Shown here one piece after another: positions 1-11,540 of a stretch of 64,000 nucleotides of DNA (position 1 is the stretch's first letter; each line of letters starts with the position of its first letter). The notes below the pieces were generated by a model. The model was not told where the DNA came from and ran no database searches. It saw only the letters and a list, made by a program, of their open reading frames with translations. This stretch comes from Pomphorhynchus laevis (lineage: Eukaryota > Acanthocephala > Palaeacanthocephala > Echinorhynchida > Pomphorhynchidae). Position numbers and translations under genes: made by a program. Location: the NCBI GenBank assembly GCA_012934845.2, contig WNNJ02003515.1:62001-126000 (forward strand), written 5' to 3'.

Positions 1-1010
1 TCTAATGAATTGTGCGTATTAACAGTTGATGCACAAAATGCCTTTAACAGTGTTAATCGAGCGCTATTATTAGAAAATATCGACAAAATATGTCCTACAT
101 TATCAAATATTTAAAAAAATCATACACCAACCATCGAGACTAGAGACTGTCTGTTTATGATGAGTGCATTTTCTCCGTGGAAGGTAATCCATTGGCTATA
201 ACTCAGGGCACAACATTGGCTATGACTGCTTTTGCAGCTGCATCTATACCAATGATAAACCACTTGAAAAACCTTGTTCCATATATCGTATAGTTGTGGA
301 GGCCAATCCACAACTATACGACTACAATGGAGGCTTAGCAGTAGAACTATCACAGAATATAGGCGGAAACACTTTATTAGACACGATGCTCCCCGTAGCT
401 TATTAGCTGACATTTTAAAAGACGGCTTTAATTCAGTTAATGTAGAATCAAAACTCCAACCGGTCCCTTCAAACTTTCCATTCGAAAAATCCACAACAAG
501 GGAATACTAAGCTAGAATGAATTTGGTATGTAGCTCGATAAACAACGGTAGGATGGACCGGTCGTTCATAGACGTAAGTATGTTCAATCATTTGGCTCCG
601 TCTTACTGTCATTCAGATGCTGTGAGTTGCTTTGACTTTCATGCACAAAGAAAAATATCTAAATACGAAGAGCGAATACAAACTATTGAAAGAGATAATT
701 TTGTTTTTGCTATTCCCTCCGTAGATGGCGGAATGGATAATGATTTGCTCAAGTTGATAAGAACATGTGCACATAGAAGTGCGATGAAGTCACGAAATTT
801 ATACTCTGATTGATTGCATAATTCGTTGAAACGAATAAGCTTTACATTGATGAAAGTGGTGTCATCATGCCTCTGCATGAGAAAATCAGAATTCAAATGT
901 AATGATAATGCGCCCATCCGAGATATGGACAGGTAGAAACAGGATTAGCACAATGAAGTACGAATTATATGCGATAAAATGCAAACTATAAGTAACAAAA
1001 ATTTGATGTA
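1..1010 (+). mobile_element. RLE-type LINE, 3' fragment (decayed)
   Basis: Remnant of a LINE with a restriction-like endonuclease. Bases 1-110 read as the RT segment with the first catalytic Asp (VLTVDAQNAFNSVNRALL). Around 190-290 the sequence reads TQGTTLAMTAFAAASIP, a worn form of the TQGDPLAM signature of this group. The text then jumps to the C-terminal endonuclease at 517-813 (RSFIDVSMFNHLAPSY, then a helical region with KYEERIQTIERDNF). The YADD box, zinc knuckle and most of the connection are missing, so a large internal deletion is likely. The same domains are better kept at 2185-5395 and 62330-64000. Family assignment rests on motifs recognised by eye. Confidence 0.75.
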
Positions 1011-1069
1011 TTATTAATAAATTGATTTTTTTAATTATTTAATTAATAATTTACTAATTTTTAATTATT

Positions 1070-1385
1070 TCCTTTGATCAAATTTCATCAGAGGAGATGC
1101 GTCATCAGCATGTATTTGGCTTGCTGATATGCTGGGTCGAAGTTTAGGCGCCGAAACATAATAACATAGCAGTTCCTCCTCTTACACTATATTCCTTATT
1201 CGAATACATTGTATATTATTTATTTGTCACTTCACAAAAATCGATTTTTATTTTAAATTTTGATTGTAAATTTTATCGTTATATAAATATAAATTATATA
1301 AAATATTTATATCTTTTTATTATTTATAATTATTTATCATTATATTTAATTTATATAGTATAAAATACGAAGACTTAGTTATCTG
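1070..1385 (+). repeat. Penelope-like family A terminal repeat (pLTR copy A)
   Basis: Diverged copy of a dispersed repeat. It opens with CATCAGAGGAGATGCGTCATC, a GCATGTATTT half-hairpin, then a GGC...GCCGAAAC core, then TAGCAGTTCCTCC, then an AT-rich tail ending near GACTTAGTTATCTGA. The best copies are 11541-12025 and 29222-29703. Here only the outer part of the GC-rich stem is kept. Confidence 0.7.
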
Positions 1386-2143
1386 ATTACATAAGAAACT
1401 GAATAATGAACTGTATTTCAATGACAATAGCCTTAAATTACAATCCTTGAATTTTTTGATTTCTTAAAAGCATATACGTCTCTAATAAGAGACGTAATGA
1501 TGCTTAATTCGTTATTATGCTGTTTTGCAATGCTGCAATGTATCGTCGAACTATAAGTTGAGTCAGTGTATCTATACTATTTTTACATGGATGCAAACCA
1601 TTAACCTTGTTGAATTTTCTAGACATACATATAAAAAATAATACTTCCTACTTCTGTTTACCTTTTTTATTCGAAATATAAATGCTTACCTTGGTTAAAC
1701 AAATTTTAAAGTCACTTGTAGTTTTGACAATTCTTTACTTAATCGCATTTACTAAATTCTATGATGTTCATAACTTAACAAAAATTCTCTCAACCTACTG
1801 GATTCAATAATTGAGTTATTTTACTTATTTAATTATCTATTTCGTTTATGCAATATTTTACTAAACCAGATCAGGCAACTGAGTGATTTTCTTCTAAATC
1901 ATTTAAATAATTTAATATATACATATTTCAAACTAGGCTACTTAAGATAAAATTATAAAAGAATTTTATACTTTTGTATACTTTTTCTAAAAAGGCGACT
2001 TTTTAAAAACTGTTCTGTTTAACGAACAATGGGATGATCAAGGTATATCATTTTAAGCTACGACATTAATAACTTTATATATATTAGATAAAATCAATAA
2101 CAATTATTTATTATTTATACATATTTATTATTTCTTATACATA
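1386..2143. other. AT-rich spacer, no gene seen
   Basis: No open frame of note. It holds a small perfect hairpin at 1476-1495 (ACGTCTCT, loop AATA, AGAGACGT) and, at about 1905-1960, a stretch like the 3' end of Penelope-like family A (AATTTAATATATACATATTT) also seen at 29165-29200. Confidence 0.5.
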
Positions 2144-2181
2144 TTTATTATCAAGAAAGTAAAAACTTTCTTGATAATAAA
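2144..2181. repeat. 17-bp perfect hairpin upstream of the RLE LINE
   Basis: Arms at 2144-2160 and 2165-2181 (second arm ACTTTCTTGATAATAAA) are perfect reverse complements around a loop AAAA. It lies directly before the RLE LINE 5' region. It could be a fold-back insertion scar or part of the LINE 5' UTR; no other copy was seen. Confidence 0.8.
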
Positions 2182-2184
2182 CTA

Positions 2185-5100
2185 CTTAAAAAATTTACAA
2201 CTGTTCAAGCAAATTACAAAGAGTTTACTGTGTTACTTCTTACAATCTTATACACACAAAAATAATAAACATACAATAACAAATCAAAAGACAACATACC
2301 TAGAGGAAAGCCGGCAACAGAGCAAAAGTGCTGCTCTTGCAACGGACAAGCGGTAAGATGCAAGGGATGTCGCTGCTTCAAATCCGGAAATGCATGCCGC
2401 AATTGCGCGGCCCCTGAATGTTGTAATCGAGTAAGATCACAACGCGCAAGTCAATCCACAATCAGTCAGCACGGGTCAAATGTAGATCAGCCGACGTTGG
2501 GTGATCGTTCAGAACTGTCAGATCATTACATCTGCAAACTCGATCAGAATTTCAGAGAGATTATCACTTGACGACCAAACTTATTCACGCTTTCATTTTG
2601 CACCGCAAGCAACGAGTTCATCGACTAACAAATTGCGAAATATGAGACTTGCAAAGAAATTGGATGGTGAGATATTTGCATTGAAGGAAGCGGCAATAAT
2701 GTGTCAATGCATTTTACAAAGAATTCCTGCTAGAAATGTATCAGTTATTCGAAAAAACTTTAGAACGCAGATTAAACATGTGGAAAAATGGCGAACTTGA
2801 TGACCTCATCTGTGAAGCGTGTGCATTGTTAAGCAAGATAATTGCTAATTCACGGACCAGACCGGCACAAAAACAGTGGCAAAAACGTTTCATCAGCCTT
2901 GTTAAATCAGGCAAAACGAAATCAGCAATAAATTGTCTGGATCAGCAATGCCTTAATCAAAGTCCAGTCTACTCACTTCTTGATGAGTTAAATGGACGCA
3001 CCGTCGGGGATATATTAAACGATCTGCATCCAGGCGCCGCATTTTGTGAACGGGATGCACTACTGCAGGCATCACTTGAGGAATATGTCTATCACCATCC
3101 GGTTGAGTTCTCAGGTATAGACGCAAGAGAGATAGTCGTGGCTTCTCTGAGGACTCAAGGCGGTGCAGAACCTTAGGGAATTACCGTGCATGATTTCCAG
3201 CGTATGCTCAGCTCTTTTATGTCTCACTCTGCCGCTTTGGCTGAGAGTATTGCAATGCTAGCTCGACGGATCGCAACGGAGCAGATAGATTTCTTTGTGA
3301 TTGAGGCATTGGTGGCAAGTCGTCTCGTTCCGCTAAACAAGAACCCTGGAATCCGGCCTATAGCGGTTGGGGAGATATTAAGGCGGGTAATCGGCAAAGC
3401 ATTAATGAAAATTGTAAAACAACCTTTGCAAACCGTGGCGGGCACTCAACAACTATGCGCCGCCTAAAGATCCGGTTTAGAATACGCAATTCATTCTGCA
3501 ACCAGCGCATTTCGATCAGACGATAACTTCGGAATTTTAACGGTCGACGCCGTAAATGATTTTAACAGAGCGAGCGGCCAAGTTGCATTAGCCAACATAT
3601 CATTTGTTTGTCCAGCATTAGCCCAAGTCCTGCGAAATACTTTTGCTGGCACCACCTTGATGGCAACTGAAGAGGGTATCATTGGTGCTAATGACGGCTT
3701 CACCCAGGGCGACCCGTTGGCCATGGCAGCTTTTGCCACGTTATCCATCCCGTTAATACGGCGTATACAGAGAAACATCACACAAACGAAACAAAGATGG
3801 TATGCCGACGACGGAAATTTCGTAGGACCTGTCGAAGAATTGAAGAAAGTATGAGACATACTGGTGGAAATCGGACCTAAATATGGCTATATAGTTAACC
3901 TGGGAAATTCCAAGCTGCTTACACATTCCAACAATATTGGCAAGTCAAAAATGCTCTTTGACCATGAGAAGATCTCAATCACTTGCGAAGGTATCATGAT
4001 GCTTAGCACACCTGTAGGTACGTTGGATTACGTTGAACAGGAGGTCAGACAAAGGGTACTTGGATGGTCTAACCAAGCAGATAAACTCAGCATGGCAGCG
4101 GATAGTGACGCTCACTCCACATATTTTGCATTCACCAGAGCATTACAATGTCGTTGGGCACACCTAATGAGAACAACGAGATGTTATAGCGATTGGTTCA
4201 CCACGCTGGCCGCATCGATCAATGATTTCGCTGGTAAAGTTTGCGACCACAGCTTGACGGAAGAGGATATGTCCATATTTGCTCTCCCTCCCATATGGGC
4301 GGACTTGGAATAATACATCCTGTTGTTGTCTCACAACATGAGTATGAATCTTCAAAGCAATTGTGTAGCCCATTCGATACCACAGAATCGCTTTATATGC
4401 GCGAACAATTGCAATCGGACGCTGCGGGTCAAATAAAGTCGGTCAACTTCAACCGGCACAAACTAGCTAGCTTGGCACTTGAGATGGACAAACCGAACAT
4501 AAGTCATCTCCTGGAATATGCTTCACTCAAAGGAGCATCAAATTGGCTAATATCCCGTCCACTTGATGATTACGGACTTCATCTGACTACAACGGAGTTT
4601 CGCGACGCAATGTCTGTAAGGTACGCTTCGACCCCATCTAAGATACCCAAAAAATGTATATGCGGGGAGGAGTAGAATAATAATGTTCATGCATTGTCAT
4701 GTAAAAGGGGCGGTTTATTGACGATACGCCATAATGAGATCCGCGACCCTGTATCAAAAGTACTCACAGACGTGTGTTCTGGGGTCGCCACAGAGCCAAA
4801 TCTATATGGTGTTCCTGATACAATAAGTTTCGACAATGATGCGACAACTCGAAGACCAGACGCATGTCCTGATATTGTGTGCAGTGGATTATTCGGTGGT
4901 AAGATGGAGCGTATGTTTTTTGACTATGCATTTTCAACGAAGGAGCTCCGTTCTATATATCGCGATCGTCGGCTGCTTGCTTCGAGTATCATAAGCAACG
5001 AAAGCGAAGCAAGTACGAGGGAAGGATACGTGAGGTTGATCACAGTACCTTCTGCCCATTAGTGTTTGCGTCGACGGGTGGTGCAGGCAGAGCAGCAAAC

Positions 5101-5395
5101 GCAACTCTACGTGTGTTAGCGACAAAGATCAGCGATAAACACAAGTCTGAATTTTCCAGCGTAATAACGTGGCTCCGTACGAAAATTGCAATTGCGCTCA
5201 CAAGGTCAATATTACAATGTTTCCGAGCACCGCATTCCAAACTCAATGCACCGGCACATCCGGTCATAGACATTGAGATGCAAATCGCACAATGATCATT
5301 CTTTTCTTTTAAACATATTGTGAATACGAAATATGTTGATTCCCATTTGCGGGAACTTCAAATGTAAATTTATTGAAATAATAATTTTTTACTTA
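2185..5395 (+). mobile_element. RLE-type LINE, near full length but decayed (copy 1)
   Basis: The most complete RLE LINE here. In order: a cysteine-rich N-terminal domain at about 2305-2425 (C-C-x-C ... C-x-x-C-x-C ... C-x-x-C ... C-C); an alpha-helical linker at 2500-3170; an RT start near 3215-3470 with the ending GIRPIAVGEILRRVIGKAL; first catalytic Asp at 3537-3570 (GILTVDAVNDFNRAS); TQGDPLAMAAFATLSIP near 3700; YADD at about 3800; thumb and connection to 4670; a CCHC knuckle (CICGE, then HALSC) at 4650-4700; RHNEIRD at 4730; RPDA at 4855; FFD at 4915; and a final segment WLRTKIAIALTRSILQC near 5170. About eight frame changes or stops separate these blocks, so it is not coding. The order (zinc, RT, CCHC, RLE) fits the R2/NeSL/CRE side of LINEs; the exact clade is uncertain. 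Confidence 0.85.
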
Positions 5396-5470
5396 GAAAA
5401 AAATATATATATATTTATTATGCAATCATTTATTATTTTATTTTTTATCATTATATTTAATAAGTTTTTT

Positions 5471-5498
5471 TAACTGAGTTTATACATAAACTCAGTTA
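5471..5498. repeat. 12-bp inverted repeat of the pLTR end motif
   Basis: TAACTGAGTTTA at 5471-5482 and TAAACTCAGTTA at 5487-5498 flank the loop TACA. The ACTCAGTTA word recurs at the outer edge of family A terminal repeats (for example 12005 and 29690), so this looks like two such ends meeting head to head. Confidence 0.75.
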
Positions 5499-5544
5499 CT
5501 TGATCTTATATTCATATCATATAATCAGTTACTCGAACAGATTA

Positions 5545-6075
5545 AGCTGTTCAAGAGGTTATTCACCTCCCTCGTCGGGTCACACTTGGAATACTGCATT
5601 CAGGCTTGTTTTAATGTCACCAAGCAAGAACTATTAGACCTGGCATCTATTCTTATGCGGGGTTTGAGACTCTGTGTTGGCTGAGGTGGTAGTGATTATC
5701 ATATTCATCTCATGTGTTCGCTCTGTGTTGGCTTAGATGGTAGTGATTATCATGTTCGTCTTAGCCGTATTGAAATGTTGTCGGTACCTGAGAGGTTATT
5801 GTCATGTGTCGAATAGTGCGGTGGGTTATCCCACCGATGTAATCACTAGTCGGGTAGGTATGTTGCTGGGACAGTAGAGTTTTGTATAAATCTCAATTTG
5901 GCAGATTACCGAAAATATTTAGACTGTCGAGGAGGAGAATTAACATGTGGAATTCGCTGTCCGATGAATTAGGTGCTGCTCCAAGCTTGATCACGCTTAA
6001 ATCACGATTCTGCAAATGGATACGTGAACAACGACGCCAATCAACAGCTCTACTGAACTATTCTATTTAGCTACG
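5545..6075 (+). mobile_element. CR1/L2-like LINE, C-terminal RT fragment
   Basis: Starts with a frame reading RLFTSLVGSHLEYC, a phrase typical of the region after the RT palm in CR1/L2 LINEs. It continues in broken frames and ends with the C-terminal segment at 5882-6070 (INMWNSLSDELGAAPS, ending in a stop). Two near-identical 40-base stretches (GTGTTGGCT...GTAGTGATTATCAT, about 5665-5705 and 5723-5755) show a local duplication. Non-coding remnant. Confidence 0.7.
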
Positions 6076-6239
6076 ATCCGTTGAATGACTATTTGCTTTT
6101 TCTTTTTTTCTTCTTTGCTTTCTCTGCCTGAATAGCTTTTTGGCTTTGGCATGTATTTTAATAAATAATTATAAATAATCATTATAAGATTGTATAACTT
6201 ATATCAAGTTAAAATAAAAAATTGAAATTTAAAATAAAA

Positions 6240-6330
6240 GTCATTTTTATGAATTAACTAATAAATAATAGACAATGTATTAGAACAAAGAATAGTTGTC
6301 ATCAGGCGAAACTGAATAACTATATCTACC
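6240..6330 (-). repeat. pLTR fragment (copy N)
   Basis: Reverse-strand piece of the family A terminal repeat: TGAATTAACTAATAAATAATAGACAATGTATTAG followed by GTCATCAGGCGAAAC (plus-strand order, in parts). Only the 3' half and a trace of the core are present. Confidence 0.6.
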
Positions 6331-6529
6331 AGCCCACGTAAAAGAAAAAACATGTGATAAACAAAATAAAATGTAAATTGTTGATGAAATTGAAGAAAGT
6401 ATACGAGTGGAATGTGACAAAACTTCGGGAAAAAAGTGATGATTGGTTCATTGAAATGTGATAGAATTGTAAGTTGGATAAGATGTTGAGGGTATGCATT
6501 TCTTGATTTATTTGGAAAAGGAGCCATAT

Positions 6530-6745
6530 TGTAGAAACGTTTACGTTGTTTGAAGACTGGAAGCGACGAGGAAGAACGGACGTAAAATGGCAGAGAATTC
6601 CAGGCAAGTAAAGCAAATGCGATTAAAGATCGAATATTATAGTTGGTTGAGTGTGGATTGAACTGTAAAAGTTGATAATTGATCGCAGATCCAACAATGC
6701 AAAGCGAAGTCTGGTCATGTTCATTAAAGTCCAAATTTGGCAATG
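6530..6745 (-). mobile_element. LINE A-like C-terminal fragment
   Basis: The minus-strand frame 6745-6530 ends with SLIAFALLAWNSLPFYVRSS, close in layout to the last residues of LINE A ORF2 at 50330-50450 (SFLVAASLAWNQFPLDVRRA). It is a 3' piece of a LINE A relative. The rest of the 6258-6743 open frame is AT-rich and probably chance. Confidence 0.55.
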
Positions 6746-7255
6746 TCTTGGAATATCAAGGAAGTCGGTGTAATTGGATTTTATGATTTAATAAAAAAAA
6801 TTAGGTGATCAAGTTGTATTCAAAAATACGAAATATCAAAAAACGTCACTTCAAAGTAAATTATTGTTACAGAATAGGGAAATTATTAATAGATCTTGAA
6901 TTCAGTCAAGTTGATGCAGTTGATGACTATCGATTAGATGGTCGATAAAATAAAATGCATAAGTCGTCAGTTATAATTAGAAAAAACGAAGACATTAGAA
7001 AGAGTTCATGTTTCGTAGACATCAATGTGTTCTACGAAAAATGAAGTTGGTGGTTGAATTAATAAAGGCGATAAACAATTTCTAAGTTGTTGTTTACATA
7101 TAGTTAAAGATGATATGTGTAGATAACTAGGACATCTCTACATGAATGTTTATAAGACAAAAAATATAAGACCGAATATGTATTTTAAGACCTTGATGTA
7201 TATCTTGCATAATAATTATAATGTTATGATTGATTTGTATCGATTGGTGTGTTGT
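6746..7255. other. AT-rich spacer, no gene seen
   Basis: No recognisable motif. A short open frame at 7142-7366 runs into a terminal-repeat fragment and is not taken as a gene. Confidence 0.4.
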
Positions 7256-7259
7256 TCTG

Positions 7260-7850
7260 TTGGTTCTAGTCAAATACGCGCTAATGACGTATTTCCTCTG
7301 ATGAAATTTTATTATTTAGTGTACCTTACTTATTTTATAAAAGATACATTATCTATTTATTTATAATCGCAAATTTTAAAAAACTTAATGAATTTTTAAA
7401 AATTATATTCTGATCTTTAAAATAATATTTAAAAATAAAGTTAATTTTTATGAATTAACTAATAAATAACAGACGATGTATCCGAATTAGGAATAGAGGT
7501 CATCAAGAAAAACTACTATGCTATCCGGTTTCGGCCCCTATTCCTAGGGTTTATTCCTCTAGTTTATTCTTTAAAGTCAAGGTTAAAACCCCGTACATAC
7601 AGTTTGAAATGTACACGCCTCCACAATTCGGCCACTAATAATTATGCTAAATCAAAATTTTATAATTTAATAATAAATCATTATAGATAATAAATAATTA
7701 ATATAGGATTTTATATAATTTTTATCAAGTGAAAAAAATTAAAAAAATCAATTTTTATGAATTGACAAATAAATAACAGACGATGTATAAGAATAAGGAT
7801 TAGAGGTAATCAGGGGGCACTGCTATGCAATCATAGCAGAATAAAATAAT
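7260..7850 (-). repeat. Cluster of three pLTR copies (B, C, D)
   Basis: Three reverse-strand pieces of the family A terminal repeat in a row. About 7270-7325 carries the hairpin head (TACGTCATTAGCGCGTATTTG on the minus strand, in parts). 7440-7650 is a sub-type with GGGGCCGAAACC on the minus strand but a different 5' partner containing GTACAT...ATGTAC words. 7735-7850 keeps the 3' tail and a TAGCATAGCAG-like core. The 7440-7650 sub-type recurs at 16555-16790 over its whole length, so it is a real subfamily. Confidence 0.7.
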
Positions 7851-8019
7851 AATGAATCGTAATGCTAAATTACGAAATTAATGAATTTACTGAGTTGCAG
7901 AATTGTTTGTTGGATTATCATTTGTAAAAATTTTCACATAATTAATTCGGAAATTTAGATATTTGGCGAAAATTAATAAATAATAATATTTTTCTTATTT
8001 TTCCCGGAGCAAGAGCCAG

Positions 8020-9765
8020 CTAATGATGCTAGAAACATAATGCAATTGTAAAAGTCTTAATTTGGATAAAATAAATGAGTATATATGTATCCATTATTTA
8101 ATAAGTCAATATTAAATAAAAATCTATTAGAAAGGGAAGATTTTTGGATTAAAACGCTTAATTCCATGTACCCATTAGTATTGAATGACGTGGTACAAGG
8201 AATTGGCAGAAGTAGTATAGTACATAATAAACAACTATATTATAATAATCCGGTTAAACGCTAGCCAAGAAGTCATGGCGATAAAAGGAATAAAAAAATA
8301 AACTTAAAAATATGAAAAAAGATATGCATATAAATGAACAATTAGAAATATTAAAACAACTTTTAAGAGATAATAAGCTAAAAGATATTTATGTAAATAT
8401 AAGAAGTTTTTCTAAAGATATCATATGTTCAATAAATCAAAGATTAATTAACGATATTGATATGTTAAGTTGTAAAGTAGAGAGCTATTGTAATGTAAAA
8501 TACTATAATCGGACAATAAATGTTAATAATTACAATACAACATATACACTGACCATAAAATTCATTAATAAATGTATAGATAACATAAATATAGGTAGAC
8601 TTTTAAAAAATTCTAAAAGTAAAGAAATAATAGGATCAGATTTTAGTAAATATATTCCTAAAATAATGTTTTAGCTGTTACCGCGATTCGTACGAGAAAT
8701 TTGTAATTGTAATAAATAATTGAAATCAATATGTAATGGTGATATTAGAAACATCATAGAAACAGAATGCAATTTCAAAAGTCTTAATTTTGATAACAAA
8801 AATGAACATATACGCACTCATAATCTAGAATCAATTGAAAACAATGAATTAAGGAAAATGGTATCAAAAGGGTGTAAATATAAATTCAATAATAAAAACA
8901 ATAGAAATAAAATTAATAATTCATTATATATTAGCTTAAATGGTTACTTTGATAAGTTGATTAATAGTAGAAACTTAAATACATCAAAGATAAACATTTG
9001 GAAAACTTTTATATTAGATAAAATTAGAGAGAAAATAAAAAAAACAAACAATTATAAAAGGAAAGATCAAATTAATAAAGATATATATACAGAACTTACT
9101 AAATTAAAGCATAACTATGTAATAAAAACTATTCATAAAGTTAGTAATAACTTTGTCTTCATATGCAAAAAGCTTTGTTATGATATACTAATAAAGAGGT
9201 TAATTCTAATGATTTAAATGTAAATCCAACATATGAACGTAGTGAGATAAGTTTAGAAACAATTATTATAAGTAACTGTTCTATAATGGATAAAAAGGGT
9301 ATACATTGGAATCGGATATTAAAACTATACCCATATTATATTGGAATACAAAATTACACAACAATTTAATAAAACCTGGGTTCATATGTAGTGCTTTTAC
9401 ATGTAAATTATAACCACTTTCTGTTTATATGAATAAAATACTTAAAGTACTTAAAGCATACTTCAAAAAATATTGTGGGGTAATCGAAATTAATACTGGT
9501 ATAAAACACTATTTCAATACTAATTTTACAAAAGAATTTTTAGAACACACAAAAGGAATAAACTTTCAGAATATAAATACGTACGAATTTAGTACGCTTT
9601 ATACTAAGTATATGGATAAAATTGACTTATTCGAATCCTTAAATATTTTAATAAATCAAAATTATATAAAAGTAGGGACATCTATATTCAGACAAATAAA
9701 AGGTGTTCCAATGAGAGGTAATAGTAGCCCAATTATAGTTGACTTAATGTACTCGGTACACTTTA
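8020..9765 (+). mobile_element. Penelope-like element family A (Naiad-like), N-terminal two thirds
   Basis: At 8130-8280 the frame reads EREDFWIKTLNSMYP then LNDVV and RSHG, the usual end of a GIY-YIG-type domain in Penelope-like elements with an N-terminal nuclease. Open stretches at 8312-8674 and 8720-9217 carry LLPRFVRE-like text and KVSNNFVFICKKLCYDIL, as in this RT group. At 9330-9430 broken frames read ILYWNTKLH and KPRFICSAF; 9429-9765 gives INTGIKHYF, INTYEFSTLYT and KGVPMRGNSSPI. The copy stops before its YIDD box. A block of about 134 bases present at 35945-36080 is absent here at 9605. The clade call (Naiad type) follows the published N-terminal GIY-YIG layout and is inference. Confidence 0.7.
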
Positions 9766-9769
9766 CTTT

Positions 9770-11050
9770 TAATCTCAGACAAACTCTCACAGCTGGTTGG
9801 TTATTTCAACACAATTGATCTTATTCTCTACGTTCCAGCTGAAAAATGGTCGTATGAATGCCACAACGGTAAGAGCTGTATCAATATCGCAATTTCTAAC
9901 ATGCAATTTCATAATATGCACCTAGAACTTTCCTCGGAATGGTCGCTCATTAGGAAAAACCAACCCATGTCTTGTGTATTAGACTTTTAAAATTTTAATA
10001 ATGAAAAGCAATAAAACACTATTTATCAGATTAGTAGAATCATCCAACTTGGAATGCTAAATTACACAAGCATCGACCAATCCGCAGATTTATTGATATC
10101 CGGTAATCTCGGAGCCAATTACAATCATTCACGCTCAACACTACTTGATGCTTGTACACGACATTCTCCCCGTCTCCATCGTCGATGTCGACAAAAACCT
10201 CCAGAAATTCAGGGCCTTCAAATTTTTTTTATTGAAATGGGCAAAATATTAAAAATCTTCACGTTAGGAAGGAGTACATAAAACTTATACGTATATACTG
10301 CAAAATGGTTGGAAACTTCGGTACTGATTGTCTCCTCGCCTCCGAAAAAACCTAGCTTTTCAAAGCAGAACGCTTCTGTGGAAAATAAAAAAATATGCGA
10401 TTACCTAGCGTAATCCCTTACTGATTTGTTTTTCACACTTGTATGGGATACTTCATAAATACTCAAGCAACCCATCATTTAATTTGTACTACCAAGATGG
10501 AGCTTTCCCTTATAATTCCGATGCTCTCAATGCGCCATACTTAATCCGCAAAATCGAATATTCGTTTGCTTACATTGCCGAAAACAAAGCATCCGATCCA
10601 GATCTTCTCTGAATTGAACATATCAAGGTATTTATAACAATTTTATCTCGCAATTGGACTTATTTCTTTAACTCTATTATGTATGGGCGCCAACTTACGG
10701 ATTCCTAAATACATGGTATTATCAAAATTATCTACAAAGGCAACGGTAACCTTAACTCAACCGACTCTTAAAGATGCATCGCTCCTGTTAAACCATGTAT
10801 ATAAATTTCAAACACATTATGACTTACCGTTTATCATTCCATCGCTCTAATTTCGCACAAATAGATAAATGCCAATGAAGATTCATTAAGCTCGTAGGTT
10901 CACCAAAATCATCATCCTCAGTAGTCTCTGCTATATTCAATGTTCTTCCTCATGCTCTTTTTCTAAGTCAACTATTGAATTTACCGGTCATACCCGCTCT
11001 TCTCAAGCATCTCGACTATCTCGAAATCAATAGAGCCTTACTCGGTCCTA
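9770..11050 (+). mobile_element. Degenerate LINE remnant (RT region)
   Basis: Broken plus-strand frames. 9780-9990 reads LVGYFNTIDLILYVPAEKWS. 10600-10760 gives KASDPDLL, then NWTYFFNSIMYGRQLTDS, then HGIIKIIYKGNGN and PVKP, which follows the 'GPDG ... GRLPDSWR ... I.KGKGD ... RPI' layout before the RT palm in L1/Tx1-like LINEs. An open frame at 10054-10281 has no recognised match. It directly abuts the broken end of the Penelope-like element. Confidence 0.4.
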
Positions 11051-11289
11051 AGATATAACGTACCCCAATAAACTTTGCAAAATACGTATACCTGGTCAAA
11101 AATGCTCTTCAAATTGTTGCTGTACGTTATGTCGTCATGATTGTTTTTCAATACTCCATATGCTCGTCTATCCTCATCTTTACATTATGAGTTTACTAAA
11201 CATTGATAGCCTTTTACGTCTATGGTATCGTATCTTTGCTATCCTATTAAACCAACTTCACAACTGCTCAACATAAACTCGAAGACTTT

Positions 11290-11475
11290 TCAATGACAAC
11301 TTAAGATGAACTCCACGACTTGTAAATGAATTATCAACAACCGTAACTCTACAATTAAACTTTACAATATGAATCTACAATATGAACTCTACTAGATGAA
11401 CTGCACTTTGCAATTGAATTTTCAATTTAATTCTATAATTAAATTCTACAATATGAACTCTACAATATGAATTAA
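11290..11475. repeat. Imperfect short tandem repeat, 'CTACAATATGAACT' type
   Basis: Variants of a 13-15 base word (TCTACAATATGAA, CTACAATTAAAC, CTACTAGATGAACT) repeat about ten times with drift. It sits between the LINE remnant and terminal repeat copy E. Confidence 0.6.
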
Positions 11476-11540
11476 ATCAGCTGACTGAGTCTACGTATTG
11501 TTATATAATTATAAAATAAACAAAACATAATAATGCTACT

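Noticed and set aside
6258-6616. Two overlapping minus-strand frames as small host genes
   Set aside because: The upstream end is LINE A C-terminal text and the rest overlaps a terminal-repeat fragment.
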